A stretch of 64,000 nucleotides of DNA from contig JBCDMB010000015.1 in NCBI GenBank assembly GCA_038744685.1, forward strand, positions 16,542 through 80,541. The letters run 5' to 3'. The notes under the pieces are model-generated. The model saw nothing but the letters and a program-made list of their open reading frames with translations, ran no database searches and was not told the origin of the DNA. Shown one piece after another: positions 54,157 to 62,374 of the stretch. The number at the start of each line of letters is the position of its first letter. Positions within the stretch are counted from its first letter, which is position 1. Origin of the DNA: Verrucomicrobiota bacterium (lineage in GTDB: Bacteria > Verrucomicrobiota > Verrucomicrobiia > Opitutales > Puniceicoccaceae). Made by a program: the position numbers and the translations under genes.

Positions 54157-54367
54157 TATTTTGAAATGAACCCCGCGCAAGTCAGTGCAATTGACCGTAT
54201 CAAGTGCCCTCTTCCCTAGATCTTGCGATGCGGTTGATCTAATCCAACGATCGTCAATTAGCTTTGCAGCTTGATTGAGCAACTTGTGTTGCTCCTACAA
54301 ATCGTCTGTCTGGACCATTCACTGACCAAACAGGATCTCCCTGCAACAATCACTCCAAGGCCGGAGA

Positions 54368-55048
54368 CTAAATCTGCCATCGGGATAGAATCGGTTCCTC
54401 GATATCCTCCCGGTTTTCAACAATTGCGCGCAGTGCGATCTCGACGCCACGAGCAGAGGTCTCCACCGACATACTCGGGAGTCCGAGGTTTTCTGGCAAT
54501 GCGGCGACCTCCGGGAGAGGAGGAAGGTGAATCCATCCCGCACGGATGGGCAGTTGATTCACTTGGATGTAATGGAGAATACCATACATCAAGTGATTAC
54601 AGCACAATGTGCCCGCAGCATCGGATATGTCAGCAGGAATGCCCCCCTCTCGCATCGCCTTAACCATGGCCCGAATCGGCAAGGTTGAGTAATAACCAAC
54701 CGGTCCGTCCGGAACGGTCATTTCATCCTGCGGCGCGCAACCCTGATTGTCTTCAAGCCCGTATCGAGTTGCGTCATTCAAATTTTGAGCGAGTCGCTCC
54801 ACCGTAATCATAGAGCGACCCCCATACTCACCGAGCATGACGACGACCGCAGGATTGATTTCGGAAATCTGATCCTGAACGAATCGAATACAATCGAAAA
54901 AACTACTCGGAGCGATTCGGGAAACAATCTCGAAATCCCGACCAGTTTTCCCGTCAAGCGCTCTCGCAACTGACTCCGCCGGGTTATGAGGTGTATGCCC
55001 GTAAGGCTCGAATCCTGTTAATAAAATTTTTTCCACTTTTGAATCCAA
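54368..55048 (-). CDS. pcp: Pyroglutamyl-peptidase I (C15)
   Basis: 226 aa. LLTGFEPYGHTPHNPAES is the family N-terminus; the triad is Glu in MITVERLAQN, Cys in GTLCCNHLMYG and His in GWIHLPPLP. It removes N-terminal pyroglutamate from peptides in the cytoplasm. A second, more divergent C15 protein lies at 56705-57250 on the same strand. Confidence 0.9.
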   Translation of the reverse strand: MDSKVEKILLTGFEPYGHTPHNPAESVARALDGKTGRDFEIVSRIAPSSFFDCIRFVQDQISEINPAVVVMLGEYGGRSMITVERLAQNLNDATRYGLEDNQGCAPQDEMTVPDGPVGYYSTLPIRAMVKAMREGGIPADISDAAGTLCCNHLMYGILHYIQVNQLPIRAGWIHLPPLPEVAALPENLGLPSMSVETSARGVEIALRAIVENREDIEEPILSRWQI

Positions 55049-55119
55049 AACTGTATCATTTCAGGAGTGATTGGCCAGTCGACACTCCCACCTTTTTCGA
55101 GTGAACCACTAGGTTTACG

Positions 55120-55668
55120 TCAATTCCCATTCGCAAGAAGGTCGCTGGTCACAACAGCCACAACCTCATCGTCGATCACAATCGGAATGCTGTAGGTATA
55201 CATCGGGTATTTTTCGTAAACCTCGTATTCGCTCCACATTGCTTGGCGCGAGCGAAGCGGGGCGTAGAACCATTCCTGACTTGGAACGTCGTATTCGGGA
55301 GTATTCAGGTCCACCCATTTGAGCTTTCCCTCTTCGCGATCCACATACGGACAACTCGAAACGGAACCCCCGCTAGAATCAGGCTCTACGAATGCAATCG
55401 CCGCCCCGAAAATGACCGGATGTTCCGCCACGTGCTGAGTGAGAAGGGCGTCAAATTCTTCGGCAGTGAAACCTGCGGCAAAAGCCTCCTGAAAACTCTC
55501 GGCCAAGGCCTCGGTAGCCACAATCGATTCCGCTCGATCCTTCTCCGAAGAGTAGTCACCAAGGCCGTTATTCCCGCAGCCTAGGACAAACGCAAAGAAC
55601 GGCAGTAGGGTAAAATGAAAAAGGAGAAGACTGGTCTTCTCTGTAGAAAAATCTCTTTTAATCTTCAT
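55120..55668 (-). CDS. Lipoprotein with Cache-like sensor domain
   Basis: 182 aa. The N-terminus ends in a lipobox (FAFVLGC), so it is probably a membrane-anchored lipoprotein. The rest fits a single periplasmic Cache/PDC domain: ALLTQHVAEHPVIFGAAIAF, the ligand-pocket segment PYVDREEGKLKWVDLN, PSQEWFYAPLR and YSIPIVIDDEVVAVVTSDL. Such domains normally sit in chemoreceptors or kinases; here it is alone, without a signalling output. It follows the SDR gene by 11 bp. Confidence 0.7.
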   Translation of the reverse strand: MKIKRDFSTEKTSLLLFHFTLLPFFAFVLGCGNNGLGDYSSEKDRAESIVATEALAESFQEAFAAGFTAEEFDALLTQHVAEHPVIFGAAIAFVEPDSSGGSVSSCPYVDREEGKLKWVDLNTPEYDVPSQEWFYAPLRSRQAMWSEYEVYEKYPMYTYSIPIVIDDEVVAVVTSDLLANGN

Positions 55669-55679
55669 AAAAATCTAGC

Positions 55680-56561
55680 TTAAGCTCCCTTATCCTTCAG
55701 GAATGGCTCTATCTGATTATCCAAGAGCACTTGTAGCGCGGAAATCAGTTCCTGATCGGACGCAATGGATGGAAGGGGCTTTTGCTTTCCCTCCGATACG
55801 TAAACTCCCGAGGCGTTTTCGCGGACGGCGACATCCACTGCAGAAATCAACTTCTTCGCCTGGCCTTCGGGAGATTTGAACAATATCGGCTGCAGAAGAC
55901 GGATAAACCAGGGCATTCCGTCACCCCCTCCCGTCATAGGTGTCTTTGTCGGACCCGGATCCGCTGAGAGAATCCATGTCCCTTCTTCAGCCAATTCTTC
56001 AGAGAGCATTTCGGCTACCATGCTGACAGCCAATTTTGATTTTGCATAGGCTCCCATCAGCCCGCCGATTTTTTCCGGATTCACGAGTTCCGAAACTTCC
56101 AACCTTTTTACGGACTTAATGGCTGATGAAGAAAAGTTCACCACCACGGATTTTTGATCGCTACTCGAAGATCCGGAACTCAACTGCCTGCGAAGCAACT
56201 GGGTAATTAGGTAAGGAGCGACAGTATTGACGGCAAAGTGCCCTTCGATGCCCTGAGCGCTGGTCAAGCGTTGGTCGGTCAATATCCCGGCGACATGGTA
56301 GAGCGCCGATAGCTCAGGGTGATTGGCAGCGATTCCTTCAACCACTTTCCCGACCTCGGAAAGATCCATCATATTGGCGATGTAGGAATGAAACTTCTGA
56401 GTTGGATAGTCTTTCTTGAGGCTATTCAGCTGTTTTTCAGCCTTCTCAGGAGACCGGTTTAGCAGGACAAGGTCCCACCCGTTTGCGGCGAGAATTTCGG
56501 AAACCTCCGCTCCGATACCCCCTGTTGATCCAGTGACGACTGCAACCTTTCCAGTGTTCAT
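55680..56561 (-). CDS. Short-chain dehydrogenase/reductase
   Basis: 293 aa Rossmann enzyme. VAVVTGSTGGIGAEVSEIL is the cofactor motif TGxxxGIG, YHVAGI replaces the usual NNAG, VNFSSS gives the catalytic Ser and YAKSK the Tyr and Lys. The length and C-terminal shape resemble the retinol-dehydrogenase/WW-oxidoreductase-like group. Substrate unknown. It lies upstream of the Cache lipoprotein on the same transcript. Confidence 0.88.
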   Translation of the reverse strand: MNTGKVAVVTGSTGGIGAEVSEILAANGWDLVLLNRSPEKAEKQLNSLKKDYPTQKFHSYIANMMDLSEVGKVVEGIAANHPELSALYHVAGILTDQRLTSAQGIEGHFAVNTVAPYLITQLLRRQLSSGSSSSDQKSVVVNFSSSAIKSVKRLEVSELVNPEKIGGLMGAYAKSKLAVSMVAEMLSEELAEEGTWILSADPGPTKTPMTGGGDGMPWFIRLLQPILFKSPEGQAKKLISAVDVAVRENASGVYVSEGKQKPLPSIASDQELISALQVLLDNQIEPFLKDKGA

Positions 56562-56681
56562 GTGACGTCTTCTTTGATTTGAAGAATCCTAACCCTTAAT
56601 TTTAGAAACTAAAGCGTTATCGTTGTACATAACACCATTCGGGTCGGCCGGAGGCCAGATTCTTTTGGGGAGATGCATATT

Positions 56682-56707
56682 GGATAAGCCAACCGAAAAG
56701 TGCTCTA
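56682..56707. repeat. Solo TIR-like end (TAGAGCACTTTT)
   Basis: Read on the minus strand the sequence begins TAGAGCACTTTTCGGTTGG, matching the tips of the inverted-repeat elements at 53199-53374 and 48415-48694. I find no partner arm nearby, so it may be a decayed or single-ended copy. Its tip TAG (56705-56707) is the stop codon of the C15-like gene, as at the M28 gene. The adjoining gap also has a small GGCC-TCC-GGCC hairpin. Confidence 0.5.
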
Positions 56708-57250
56708 GGTATTTTCTTCCCCCAAAAAGTTACAACTCACTATATCCATCACCGTCGGCTTGATGGCCGACAGGTACTCCTCATCGGAAGTTCCGCCTTG
56801 AGGCGGCAGGTGGACGAACCCAGATATAGGCGTGTGGATCCTGTTTAGATGAAACAGCTCATAGTTACACAAGAAATCTCCTGCATTGCCGCTCTCGATG
56901 ATATTTCTATTCGCTGGAATTCTGATTCGGGATGGATTTGTGGACGGTTCCCGATCGTTGATTCTCTGATTACGTCTTTTCACTCCGAATTCATCCACTC
57001 CGGAGCAAATATTCCTCCCAACTAGTTCAACCACGATGGATTCCCTCTCACCTTCGCCGAAACCAATGATACCGGAGACCGTGGTTTCGCACAACTGCTG
57101 ATAGAAATCATCGAAGGCTTCCCACGAGACTTCCAATGTATTGAAATGCACATAATCCAACGAACTTTCCTGAGACAGTGAATCCATCAGCGTTTCTGAT
57201 CCGTTCTTCTCTCGGCCTTGGAACGGCTTGAATCCAGTTAGGTAAAACAT
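56705..57250 (-). CDS. Divergent pyroglutamyl-peptidase-like protein (C15)
   Basis: 181 aa, shorter than standard Pcp. MFYLTGFKPFQGREKNGSET mirrors the C15 start. The catalytic Glu appears in SIVVELVGRNI, the Cys in GDFLCNYELFHL (Tyr replaces the His of CNH) and the His in GFVHLPPQG, so the triad looks intact. Overall identity to the other C15 gene at 54368 is low by eye. It may act on a different N-terminal group. Its TAG stop is the tip of a TIR-like sequence. Confidence 0.75.
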   Translation of the reverse strand: MFYLTGFKPFQGREKNGSETLMDSLSQESSLDYVHFNTLEVSWEAFDDFYQQLCETTVSGIIGFGEGERESIVVELVGRNICSGVDEFGVKRRNQRINDREPSTNPSRIRIPANRNIIESGNAGDFLCNYELFHLNRIHTPISGFVHLPPQGGTSDEEYLSAIKPTVMDIVSCNFLGEENT

Positions 57251-57374
57251 TGGAAAGAACTCTCTACTGTAGGAGAAAAAAGAACCACAAGAAATAGCAT
57301 GAAAGGAACAGATTTTCGTTTGACTATCTTTATCCCAGAGGGGTCCAGCAAGTTATCCGCGTCTTTTCCTCCTC

Positions 57375-57824
57375 CTACTCTATCTGGAAAGGCAACGGCA
57401 TCCCTGATGTTTTGGAGAGTTCATTGAGGAAGTTTGTGAGCTTTGGATGATTTCCTGAGAATTCAAGAGTGGTCACTGAATCGGTGACTCTCTCGAACGC
57501 GTAAGAAAAATCGTCATTCGAATTTTCGAATTCCACGCTCTCAAGATATTCAAACAGATTCTCAAACCTATCCTTCAAAGAAGAGAACTGAGCCGCTGAA
57601 ATCTCTATTCTGTTCTCCTTCATCTCATCTCCGTCACTCCACGTATCAAAGGCTAGCCAGCCTTCCTTCATCAATGAGAAGCTGAAGTTCTCTGGCCCTC
57701 GCTGAACCGCGAGTGTGTAGAACCATGAAAGCTCCTCGGCCGGCAAGGGTTCGGGAGTTTCTCCTGCAAGGTTAGAGTTCAACAGGATTAGGGTAAGTGG
57801 GAGAATTGAGGAGATGTGTTTCAT
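57375..57824 (-). CDS. Secreted hypothetical protein, 149 aa
   Basis: A signal peptide (MKHISSILPLTLILLNSNLA) is followed by an acidic, aromatic-rich domain (ELSWFYTLAVQRGPENFSFS, WLAFDTWSDGDEMKE). I do not recognise the family. It is AT-richer than the core genes and lies in the all-minus accessory stretch. Confidence 0.6.
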   Translation of the reverse strand: MKHISSILPLTLILLNSNLAGETPEPLPAEELSWFYTLAVQRGPENFSFSLMKEGWLAFDTWSDGDEMKENRIEISAAQFSSLKDRFENLFEYLESVEFENSNDDFSYAFERVTDSVTTLEFSGNHPKLTNFLNELSKTSGMPLPFQIE

Positions 57825-57840
57825 GGGTTTTTCTCGCTTG

Positions 57841-57862
57841 TAGGCACTTTGGAGTTGGTTGG
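57841..57862. repeat. TIR-like word TAGGCACTTTGGAGTTGG
   Basis: On the plus strand TAGGCACTTTGGAGTTGGTT resembles the tips TAGAGCACTTT... of the inverted-repeat elements at 48.4, 53.2 and 56.7 kb. It lies in the 53-bp gap between two minus-strand genes and has no obvious partner, so it may be a relic or chance similarity. Confidence 0.3.
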
Positions 57863-57877
57863 AAATATTATAAAAAG

Positions 57878-58660
57878 CTACTCAGAGTTATCGTCCCCAG
57901 ATAGATAAGCATCGATCTGTTCTCTCGCCCCAGGATTATCTGTTATTATCCCATCTACACCGAGTCCCAAGTAGTGCCGTATTCGTTTCGGTTCGTTGAT
58001 GGTCCAGACGTAGAATCTAAAACCTGCAGTTTGAATGGATGATACAAAGCTCTCGTCGATGAACCTTCTCCCTTTCGCACTCACGCCTGAGATACCGGAT
58101 GAAGAGAGGCTCTCGATAATCTCATTTACAGACGGCTCTCTCTGAACAATCCCCTCCCGTTCTAGTTTTGTAAGAAATTGATATTCGGCGCTATCCGACA
58201 ATTTATTCTCGATTTCCTTGAGAACAGGCAGGTCGGAACTTTGGACGATCAAGTCGAAATCTCTTTCCTTTCTACCGAGAGTGGAGCTGAGGATCGAAGC
58301 AAATTTCAAGGTGTTGGATTTTAGGTCCAGTATTATCGATTTTTCAGGAACAACTTCGAGCAAAGCCTCATCTAGTGTCGGGACGTGATAGGACGGTGAG
58401 AGAGCTTGAAGCTGCCTGTAGGTCAAGGTCGCAAGTTTCTGTCCTTTTAGCTCGAGATCGTGAAACAAAACGATCGTTTCATCATTCAACATCTGGATGT
58501 CTACTTCGACTGCGTCGGCGCCGTAGATCCAAGCTTCGCGAATCGACCCGAGAGTGTTCTCTTTCGATTCCGTAGTAAATCCCCGATGCGCGATGACGTC
58601 TATTGAATAGGTTTCAGATGTCAAAACAGCTATGATAAGGAGATGGACGATGCGAACCAT
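57878..58660 (-). CDS. Secreted glycerophosphodiester phosphodiesterase
   Basis: 260 aa from MVRIVHLLIIAVLTSETYS, a signal peptide. DVIAHRGFTTESKENTLGSI has the HRG and E-N metal/substrate residues; GADAVEVDIQ gives the ExD pair and VLFHD the second His. The C-terminal VDGIITDNPGA is the usual closing motif. It hydrolyses glycerophosphodiesters to glycerol-3-phosphate and an alcohol outside the cytoplasm. The in-frame extension to 58714 would bury the signal peptide. Confidence 0.88.
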   Translation of the reverse strand: MVRIVHLLIIAVLTSETYSIDVIAHRGFTTESKENTLGSIREAWIYGADAVEVDIQMLNDETIVLFHDLELKGQKLATLTYRQLQALSPSYHVPTLDEALLEVVPEKSIILDLKSNTLKFASILSSTLGRKERDFDLIVQSSDLPVLKEIENKLSDSAEYQFLTKLEREGIVQREPSVNEIIESLSSSGISGVSAKGRRFIDESFVSSIQTAGFRFYVWTINEPKRIRHYLGLGVDGIITDNPGAREQIDAYLSGDDNSE

Positions 58661-58970
58661 GGTCTTTTGGAGAATGTAGGAATTTTTGAAGACCCACAGC
58701 CTACCCGCCGGCAATCGGAAAACTAATCCATTTCATACGAATGATCGCTTTTGCAGACATCACTTCCAGTCTCTACCCCTAGAAGGAGCTCTACCGACCC
58801 CGGAAAACTCCCATCTGATAGCCCACCAGCCTCCCGGAGCTTTCGTCTAGCTAACTTGACCCAAATGAGCCTCTGACAGATCTACCGTGACCATCGGTTC
58901 TAACATATGAAATGGAGAGTGCCTCAAGACCCACAGCAGAGCCCGCGAAATCGAGCCCACCTTCTTGTTC
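58661..58970. other. 310-bp gene-free gap, possible cassette remnant
   Basis: No credible ORF. At its right edge the minus strand reads TGAGAAC-AAGAA-GGTGGGCTCG. It overlaps the stop of the small membrane protein and has the box-plus-5-nt-spacer form of the attC left ends found further right; I could not find a convincing matching right arm. A direct repeat AGACCCACAGC occurs at about 58711 and 58928. It may be a decayed attC or an ORF-less cassette. Confidence 0.35.
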
Positions 58971-59318
58971 TCAAGGCTTCTTTTCTAGCTGGCTGTGGAT
59001 GTCCCGAAGTCTGTCAATTTGTTCATCCATACTCAGTCCGTGGTAGGGATTTTTTTGCTTCATTTCCTCCTCCTGCAGTCTTCTTTCCTTTTCTTTCTCT
59101 CTTACTCTTTTCGCTCCAATTTCAAGCCATACCCACAAGGGGAGGAGGATAGGCCATATTGCTACCATGGCGATTGCTAAGAAAACAATGCCTTCAGGAT
59201 CTGCCGGAACATTAACTGAAGGTCCGCCCGGACCTTTGACCCCATTCTTCTTCGCTACTCGATAACTCCAAACACAAACGAGTAGTCCGAGCGCGAAATA
59301 AGCGATTAACCATTCCAT
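58971..59318 (-). CDS. Small membrane protein with charged C-terminal helix
   Basis: 115 aa: two membrane helices (MEWLIAYFALGLLVCVWSYR and GIVFLAIAMVAIWPILLPLW) then a strongly charged helix (GAKRVREKEKERRLQEEEMK) likely to form a coiled coil. I do not recognise the family. The start codon lies 4 nt after the core box of the attC-like site at 59323, as expected for a gene cassette. Confidence 0.6.
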   Translation of the reverse strand: MEWLIAYFALGLLVCVWSYRVAKKNGVKGPGGPSVNVPADPEGIVFLAIAMVAIWPILLPLWVWLEIGAKRVREKEKERRLQEEEMKQKNPYHGLSMDEQIDRLRDIHSQLEKKP

Positions 59319-59322
59319 CTTT

Positions 59323-59425
59323 CCAGAACCTAAAGACCAGACACCCGCCTACAAGGCTCAGGCATCCGTTTCGTTATTCAATTTTCCGAAGGTTTCTCTG
59401 GGTTGTCTAGGTCGTATTGGTGTGC
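59323..59425 (-). repeat. Candidate integron attC site, 103 nt
   Basis: Read on the minus strand: box GCACACC, 5-nt spacer AATAC, arm GACCTAGACAACCC, a central region, arm complementary to GACC-AGACA-CCC, 5-nt spacer TTTAG, and core GTTCTGG. The first arm carries two extra unpaired bases (T and A) relative to the second, the extrahelical-base feature of attC. It directly abuts the stop codon at 59426 and ends 4 nt before the next ATG. Central words (GCCTGAGCC) are shared with the 62742 site. Confidence 0.6.
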
Positions 59426-59806
59426 TCACGGGATGACGATTTCAGTGAGAGAATGGGTCTTCCCGTCGGGGTCCTCGAACTCAATCCGGTAGTTTCCTTC
59501 GTCAGGTTGATCCAAAAACATCATCGGCTTCACGTTATTACCCGTACAGGCAGAAGTAAATACTCGGAGGGTGATGATTCCATCATCTATCTCTGTCTCG
59601 CTCCGTTTAAAACAAATTCCCGAATTCCGACTCCAACCGCCCCCTGAAAAACGCAGTGGGATAGTAATCCCCTTTCCGGTATTCCTCGGTTGGCCGAACA
59701 CAATCGTTCCTGCGTAATCCCGATCAATCTGCTCTTCAGTCAGAATTCCGATCGTTGCAGAACATCCGCATAGAACCAGACAGAACGGGAGGAGTAGAAA
59801 TTTCAT
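59426..59806 (-). CDS. Hypothetical lipoprotein, 126 aa
   Basis: The N-terminus MKFLLLPFCLVLCGCSATIG has a lipobox, so it should be lipid-anchored. The rest is a small beta-rich domain (ITIPLRFSGGGWSRNSGICF, EGNYRIEFEDPDGKTHSLTE) with two Cys that could pair. Family unknown. The stop adjoins an attC-like site, consistent with a cassette gene. Confidence 0.6.
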   Translation of the reverse strand: MKFLLLPFCLVLCGCSATIGILTEEQIDRDYAGTIVFGQPRNTGKGITIPLRFSGGGWSRNSGICFKRSETEIDDGIITLRVFTSACTGNNVKPMMFLDQPDEGNYRIEFEDPDGKTHSLTEIVIP

Positions 59807-59972
59807 TTCTTGCGCAGAATCCGGCTCTGAGGGAAATTGGGATAGAGCCGCGTCGAACTTGTTCGTAGTAGCGGGAATCTAAAAGTCGGCAATCGTGCTC
59901 CCGATTGCAGCTCGCGAAGCTAGCCGGACGCATCAGGTAGACCAGTGCGGAAAGCTGCCCATTACGTCGCGC

Positions 59973-61499
59973 TTACGTCTGAACCTCTGGAATCAACTGC
60001 TTACGAACCTCCTGTTCTGAATCCGATCGGGGTAAGTTGTTCTTCGCCGACACATCGTGGGTGCATACAGCTTTTCCACGAATAGCCAAAACGTGTATCG
60101 CATAAAATGAAACGAGATTGTAGGCTAATAGAACAATCGGAGCGCTCACAAAATGCAGGACGTTACGCTTCAAACTCACGCCTCTATCGGGGGGTGAGAA
60201 ATGACGCATGAGGATCCAGTCGATCACAAAACACCAGATGAGAAAGACCCAGGGAACAAATGCGACTACATACCACCAACCACTTTGTAGGTGACTCTCA
60301 TGCTGCAGCGAGTGCCAAAATGGTGATGCGATCAGGGTTGATACAAACAGGATACTCTGAAAAAGCCCGTAGAGGACCAAGATCGTCAGCAGTAAACGAA
60401 TGGTCACAATGAGACCCAGTTTAGGCGTCTGACTGGCTACGTAATGGAAAATCTCGAACGCGCCGATCGTCCACCGTTTCGCTTGTAGGGCCCACTCTTT
60501 CAGTTCATCTCCAAAGTCCTTGCCGGAGGTCGGTCCGCAAATAAGCGGTAGATACATCGGCTTTAAATACACACTTCCAGATCGCGTGGCCATCGACTTC
60601 GCAAAAAAATGCATGTCGTCCATCTGATAAGTCGGATCGAAATAGTTGTTGTCTATCCCTAGTTTCAGTGAGGTGGAGAACACACTCATTGGGTGCACCT
60701 GAAGTGGAATATTGAAACCAGTCATCCAGATAGACCGCAGTAACGCGGTGACTCTAGTGAAGAACAAGGAGTCCGCTAAACCGTAATTGTAGAAGAGACC
60801 GCTCTGCCAAATGGTCGAGAAACGAAAATTGTCTGGTGTCCGCAAAAACTGATCTCCAAGCACCTCAAAGTAGCGTCGATGCAGAATCGTGTCGGAATCC
60901 ATGGATGTGAGTGTCGTTAGGTCCGGATCGAACGCATCACCTTGATTATCCGTATACTCCCTGGCCGCGGAAATAGCCCATCGAACATTGCTGCACTTAC
61001 CCCGAATTTCGCCAACAATGTTGGCGGGGTGAACCGTCACGTAAAAATTTTGAAAACGACCTCTGTAGTGCTCCTCCAGCGTTGCCTTGGTCTGATCTCG
61101 ATCCGGGCTCTTCTCTTCAAGGCTTATCACCACGAAAAGCTGATGACTGGCCGTCTGCTCAGCGAGCGAATCGAGGGTCGCCATCAGGACCTTCACAGGC
61201 TCGTTGTAGCAGGGAAGGAGAACCAGGTGCGTCAACTTTTCTTGGGACGGATGCGGATCACTCAGCGAAGCACGATGCTCAGCGATCATTCGATGCATAA
61301 AACGCGTGCTCAGAATCATCATCAGCACCATGACCACCGCTTGCAGGCTCCATAGACTGAGTGAAAAATAGTCGGTGAAGTCAGTGCGTGGGTGTAGGGA
61401 AAATACAGCTGTCAATAGAATCGCCCAAAGCACAGGAATGACCAGCAGGTAAAACCTGAATATCTGATGCTCCCGGCAATAGGTGAAAAAACGAGTCAT
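59973..61499 (-). CDS. Membrane glycosyltransferase, GT2-like
   Basis: 508 aa. Two N-terminal helices, then a GT-A domain: HLVLLPCYNEPVKVLMATLD (first nucleotide-binding segment), TSMDSDTILHRRYFEVL (DxD), QMDDMHFFAKSM, and WALQAKRWTIGAFEI, the QxxRW motif of processive GT2 synthases. Four or five C-terminal helices follow. It probably builds or exports a surface polysaccharide or glycolipid. It is much larger than typical cassette genes and may be a core or acquired gene within the array. Confidence 0.82.
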   Translation of the reverse strand: MTRFFTYCREHQIFRFYLLVIPVLWAILLTAVFSLHPRTDFTDYFSLSLWSLQAVVMVLMMILSTRFMHRMIAEHRASLSDPHPSQEKLTHLVLLPCYNEPVKVLMATLDSLAEQTASHQLFVVISLEEKSPDRDQTKATLEEHYRGRFQNFYVTVHPANIVGEIRGKCSNVRWAISAAREYTDNQGDAFDPDLTTLTSMDSDTILHRRYFEVLGDQFLRTPDNFRFSTIWQSGLFYNYGLADSLFFTRVTALLRSIWMTGFNIPLQVHPMSVFSTSLKLGIDNNYFDPTYQMDDMHFFAKSMATRSGSVYLKPMYLPLICGPTSGKDFGDELKEWALQAKRWTIGAFEIFHYVASQTPKLGLIVTIRLLLTILVLYGLFQSILFVSTLIASPFWHSLQHESHLQSGWWYVVAFVPWVFLIWCFVIDWILMRHFSPPDRGVSLKRNVLHFVSAPIVLLAYNLVSFYAIHVLAIRGKAVCTHDVSAKNNLPRSDSEQEVRKQLIPEVQT

Positions 61500-61774
61500 T
61501 GTGTGGTTTTCTGCAAATCAGGTGTTTTCACGAAGTGCCCAGCGAGCTTCTCTAGTCCCAGGAATAAGGCGATCAACCCTGAGCAACCGAAGAGAGCACT
61601 TGCGGTGCCACATTGCGGCCACCGCAAAGCGACGGGAGCACCAGATACTCGCACCTTTATAAACCCGTCGCACCTATCGCCGAGATTAAGCGACTCTGCC
61701 CGAGAGGTCCAGCTTTTGTGGGTTTCCAATCTCGCTGGGATAAAGACCGGGTTGCCTAAGCCGCCTTGGTGGAG
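61500..61774. other. Gap with attC half-site and an 8-bp-stem hairpin
   Basis: Next to the yafQ stop the minus strand reads CTCCACC-AAGGC-GGCTTAGGCAACCC, close to the left arms of the attC-like sites at 63325 and 63858 (shared AGGCAACCC after an AAxxC spacer). I could not identify its right arm. TTGCGGTG (61600-61607) and CACCGCAA (61620-61627) form a hairpin. A 77-codon minus-strand frame (61496-61729) overlapping the glycosyltransferase ATG by 4 bp, with one hydrophobic segment, is possible but unconvincing. Confidence 0.4.
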
Positions 61775-62047
61775 CTATTTTTTGAAGAGGTCACTGTGGC
61801 TTCCAGAGCGTTCCAAATATAGTGAATCGGGCTCGTTCCTGTAGATCAGAAGCCAGTCCGGTTCGATGTGGCAATCCCTCGAGCCAACCCACCTGCCGAT
61901 CAAAGCGTGATCTCGGTGCTTTTCTTCGAGAGGCTGATCTGCGGCGAGCGAGCGAATAACATCCCCCAGCTTTCCGAGCTCCTTCCCTCTTTTCTTCAAG
62001 CGTCTGATATCCTTCTTGAATTGGCTGGTTTGGACAACCGGCTTCAT
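61775..62047 (-). CDS. yafQ: YafQ-type mRNA interferase toxin
   Basis: 90 aa RelE-fold toxin. KHRDHALIGRWVGSRDCHIE with PDWLLIYR, and ERSGSHSDLF, match E. coli YafQ closely, including the catalytic His and Asp residues. YafQ cuts mRNA on the ribosome, mainly at AAA codons followed by A or G. The ATG directly follows the antitoxin TGA with no gap. The pair sits in the attC-delimited stretch, where such modules are known to stabilise cassette arrays. Confidence 0.93.
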   Translation of the reverse strand: MKPVVQTSQFKKDIRRLKKRGKELGKLGDVIRSLAADQPLEEKHRDHALIGRWVGSRDCHIEPDWLLIYRNEPDSLYLERSGSHSDLFKK

Positions 62048-62302
62048 TCATTTCCAGCTGTCTATTAGGGCATCCGCACTTTCAAAACGCTCCAGATTGC
62101 GGCCCGAACGGGAATCCTTCAGTGCCTGATCTGTTTCTTCATTCGGGATTTCAACTGTAAAGGGAAGCCCGTTGCGAAGCGTGATCTGCGTGTAAAACAT
62201 TCTTATGGCTTCAGTGGGGCTAACTCCAAGGCGGTGGAGAATAGTCTCCGCCTTCTCTTTCGTTTCAGGGTCGATGCGACTGTGGATAGCAGCTGATTTC
62301 AT
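62048..62302 (-). CDS. dinJ: DinJ/RelB-type antitoxin
   Basis: 84 aa from MKSAAIHSRIDPETKEKAET. The N-terminal ribbon-helix-helix motif with LGVSPTEAIRMFYTQITLRN is the DinJ DNA-binding region; the C-terminal stretch wraps YafQ. An upstream in-frame Met (62332) would lie over the operator and is unlikely. It probably represses its own promoter via the palindrome at 62313-62330. Confidence 0.92.
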   Translation of the reverse strand: MKSAAIHSRIDPETKEKAETILHRLGVSPTEAIRMFYTQITLRNGLPFTVEIPNEETDQALKDSRSGRNLERFESADALIDSWK

Positions 62303-62312
62303 GTCATTGATC

Positions 62313-62330
62313 GTGTTGCATTTGCCACAC
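62313..62330 (-). promoter_or_regulatory. Operator palindrome for dinJ-yafQ
   Basis: GTGTTGCATTTGCCACAC reads as GTGTnGCAnnTGCnACAC on both strands, a near-perfect 18-bp palindrome 11 nt upstream of the dinJ ATG. A TTGACT -35-like box overlaps its upstream edge on the minus strand (62332-62337). The site is placed to block the cassette's own promoter, as expected for an RHH antitoxin. Confidence 0.6.
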
Positions 62331-62374
62331 AAGTCAAGTTAGCGTTTCTTTCTCACTCACCGTGTAAGGCTCTT

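Noticed and set aside
56562..56704. attC-like site with GTTAGGA near the SDR start
   Set aside because: The core-like word is there, but no arms of the length and sequence of the sites further right could be paired.
57825..57877. attC site between the phosphodiesterase and the 149-aa gene
   Set aside because: Only 53 bp long and without paired arms; the array evidence starts further right.
59807..59972. attC site between the glycosyltransferase and the lipoprotein gene
   Set aside because: GTTCGAC with a 5-nt spacer exists, but the expected complementary arm next to the glycosyltransferase stop does not match.
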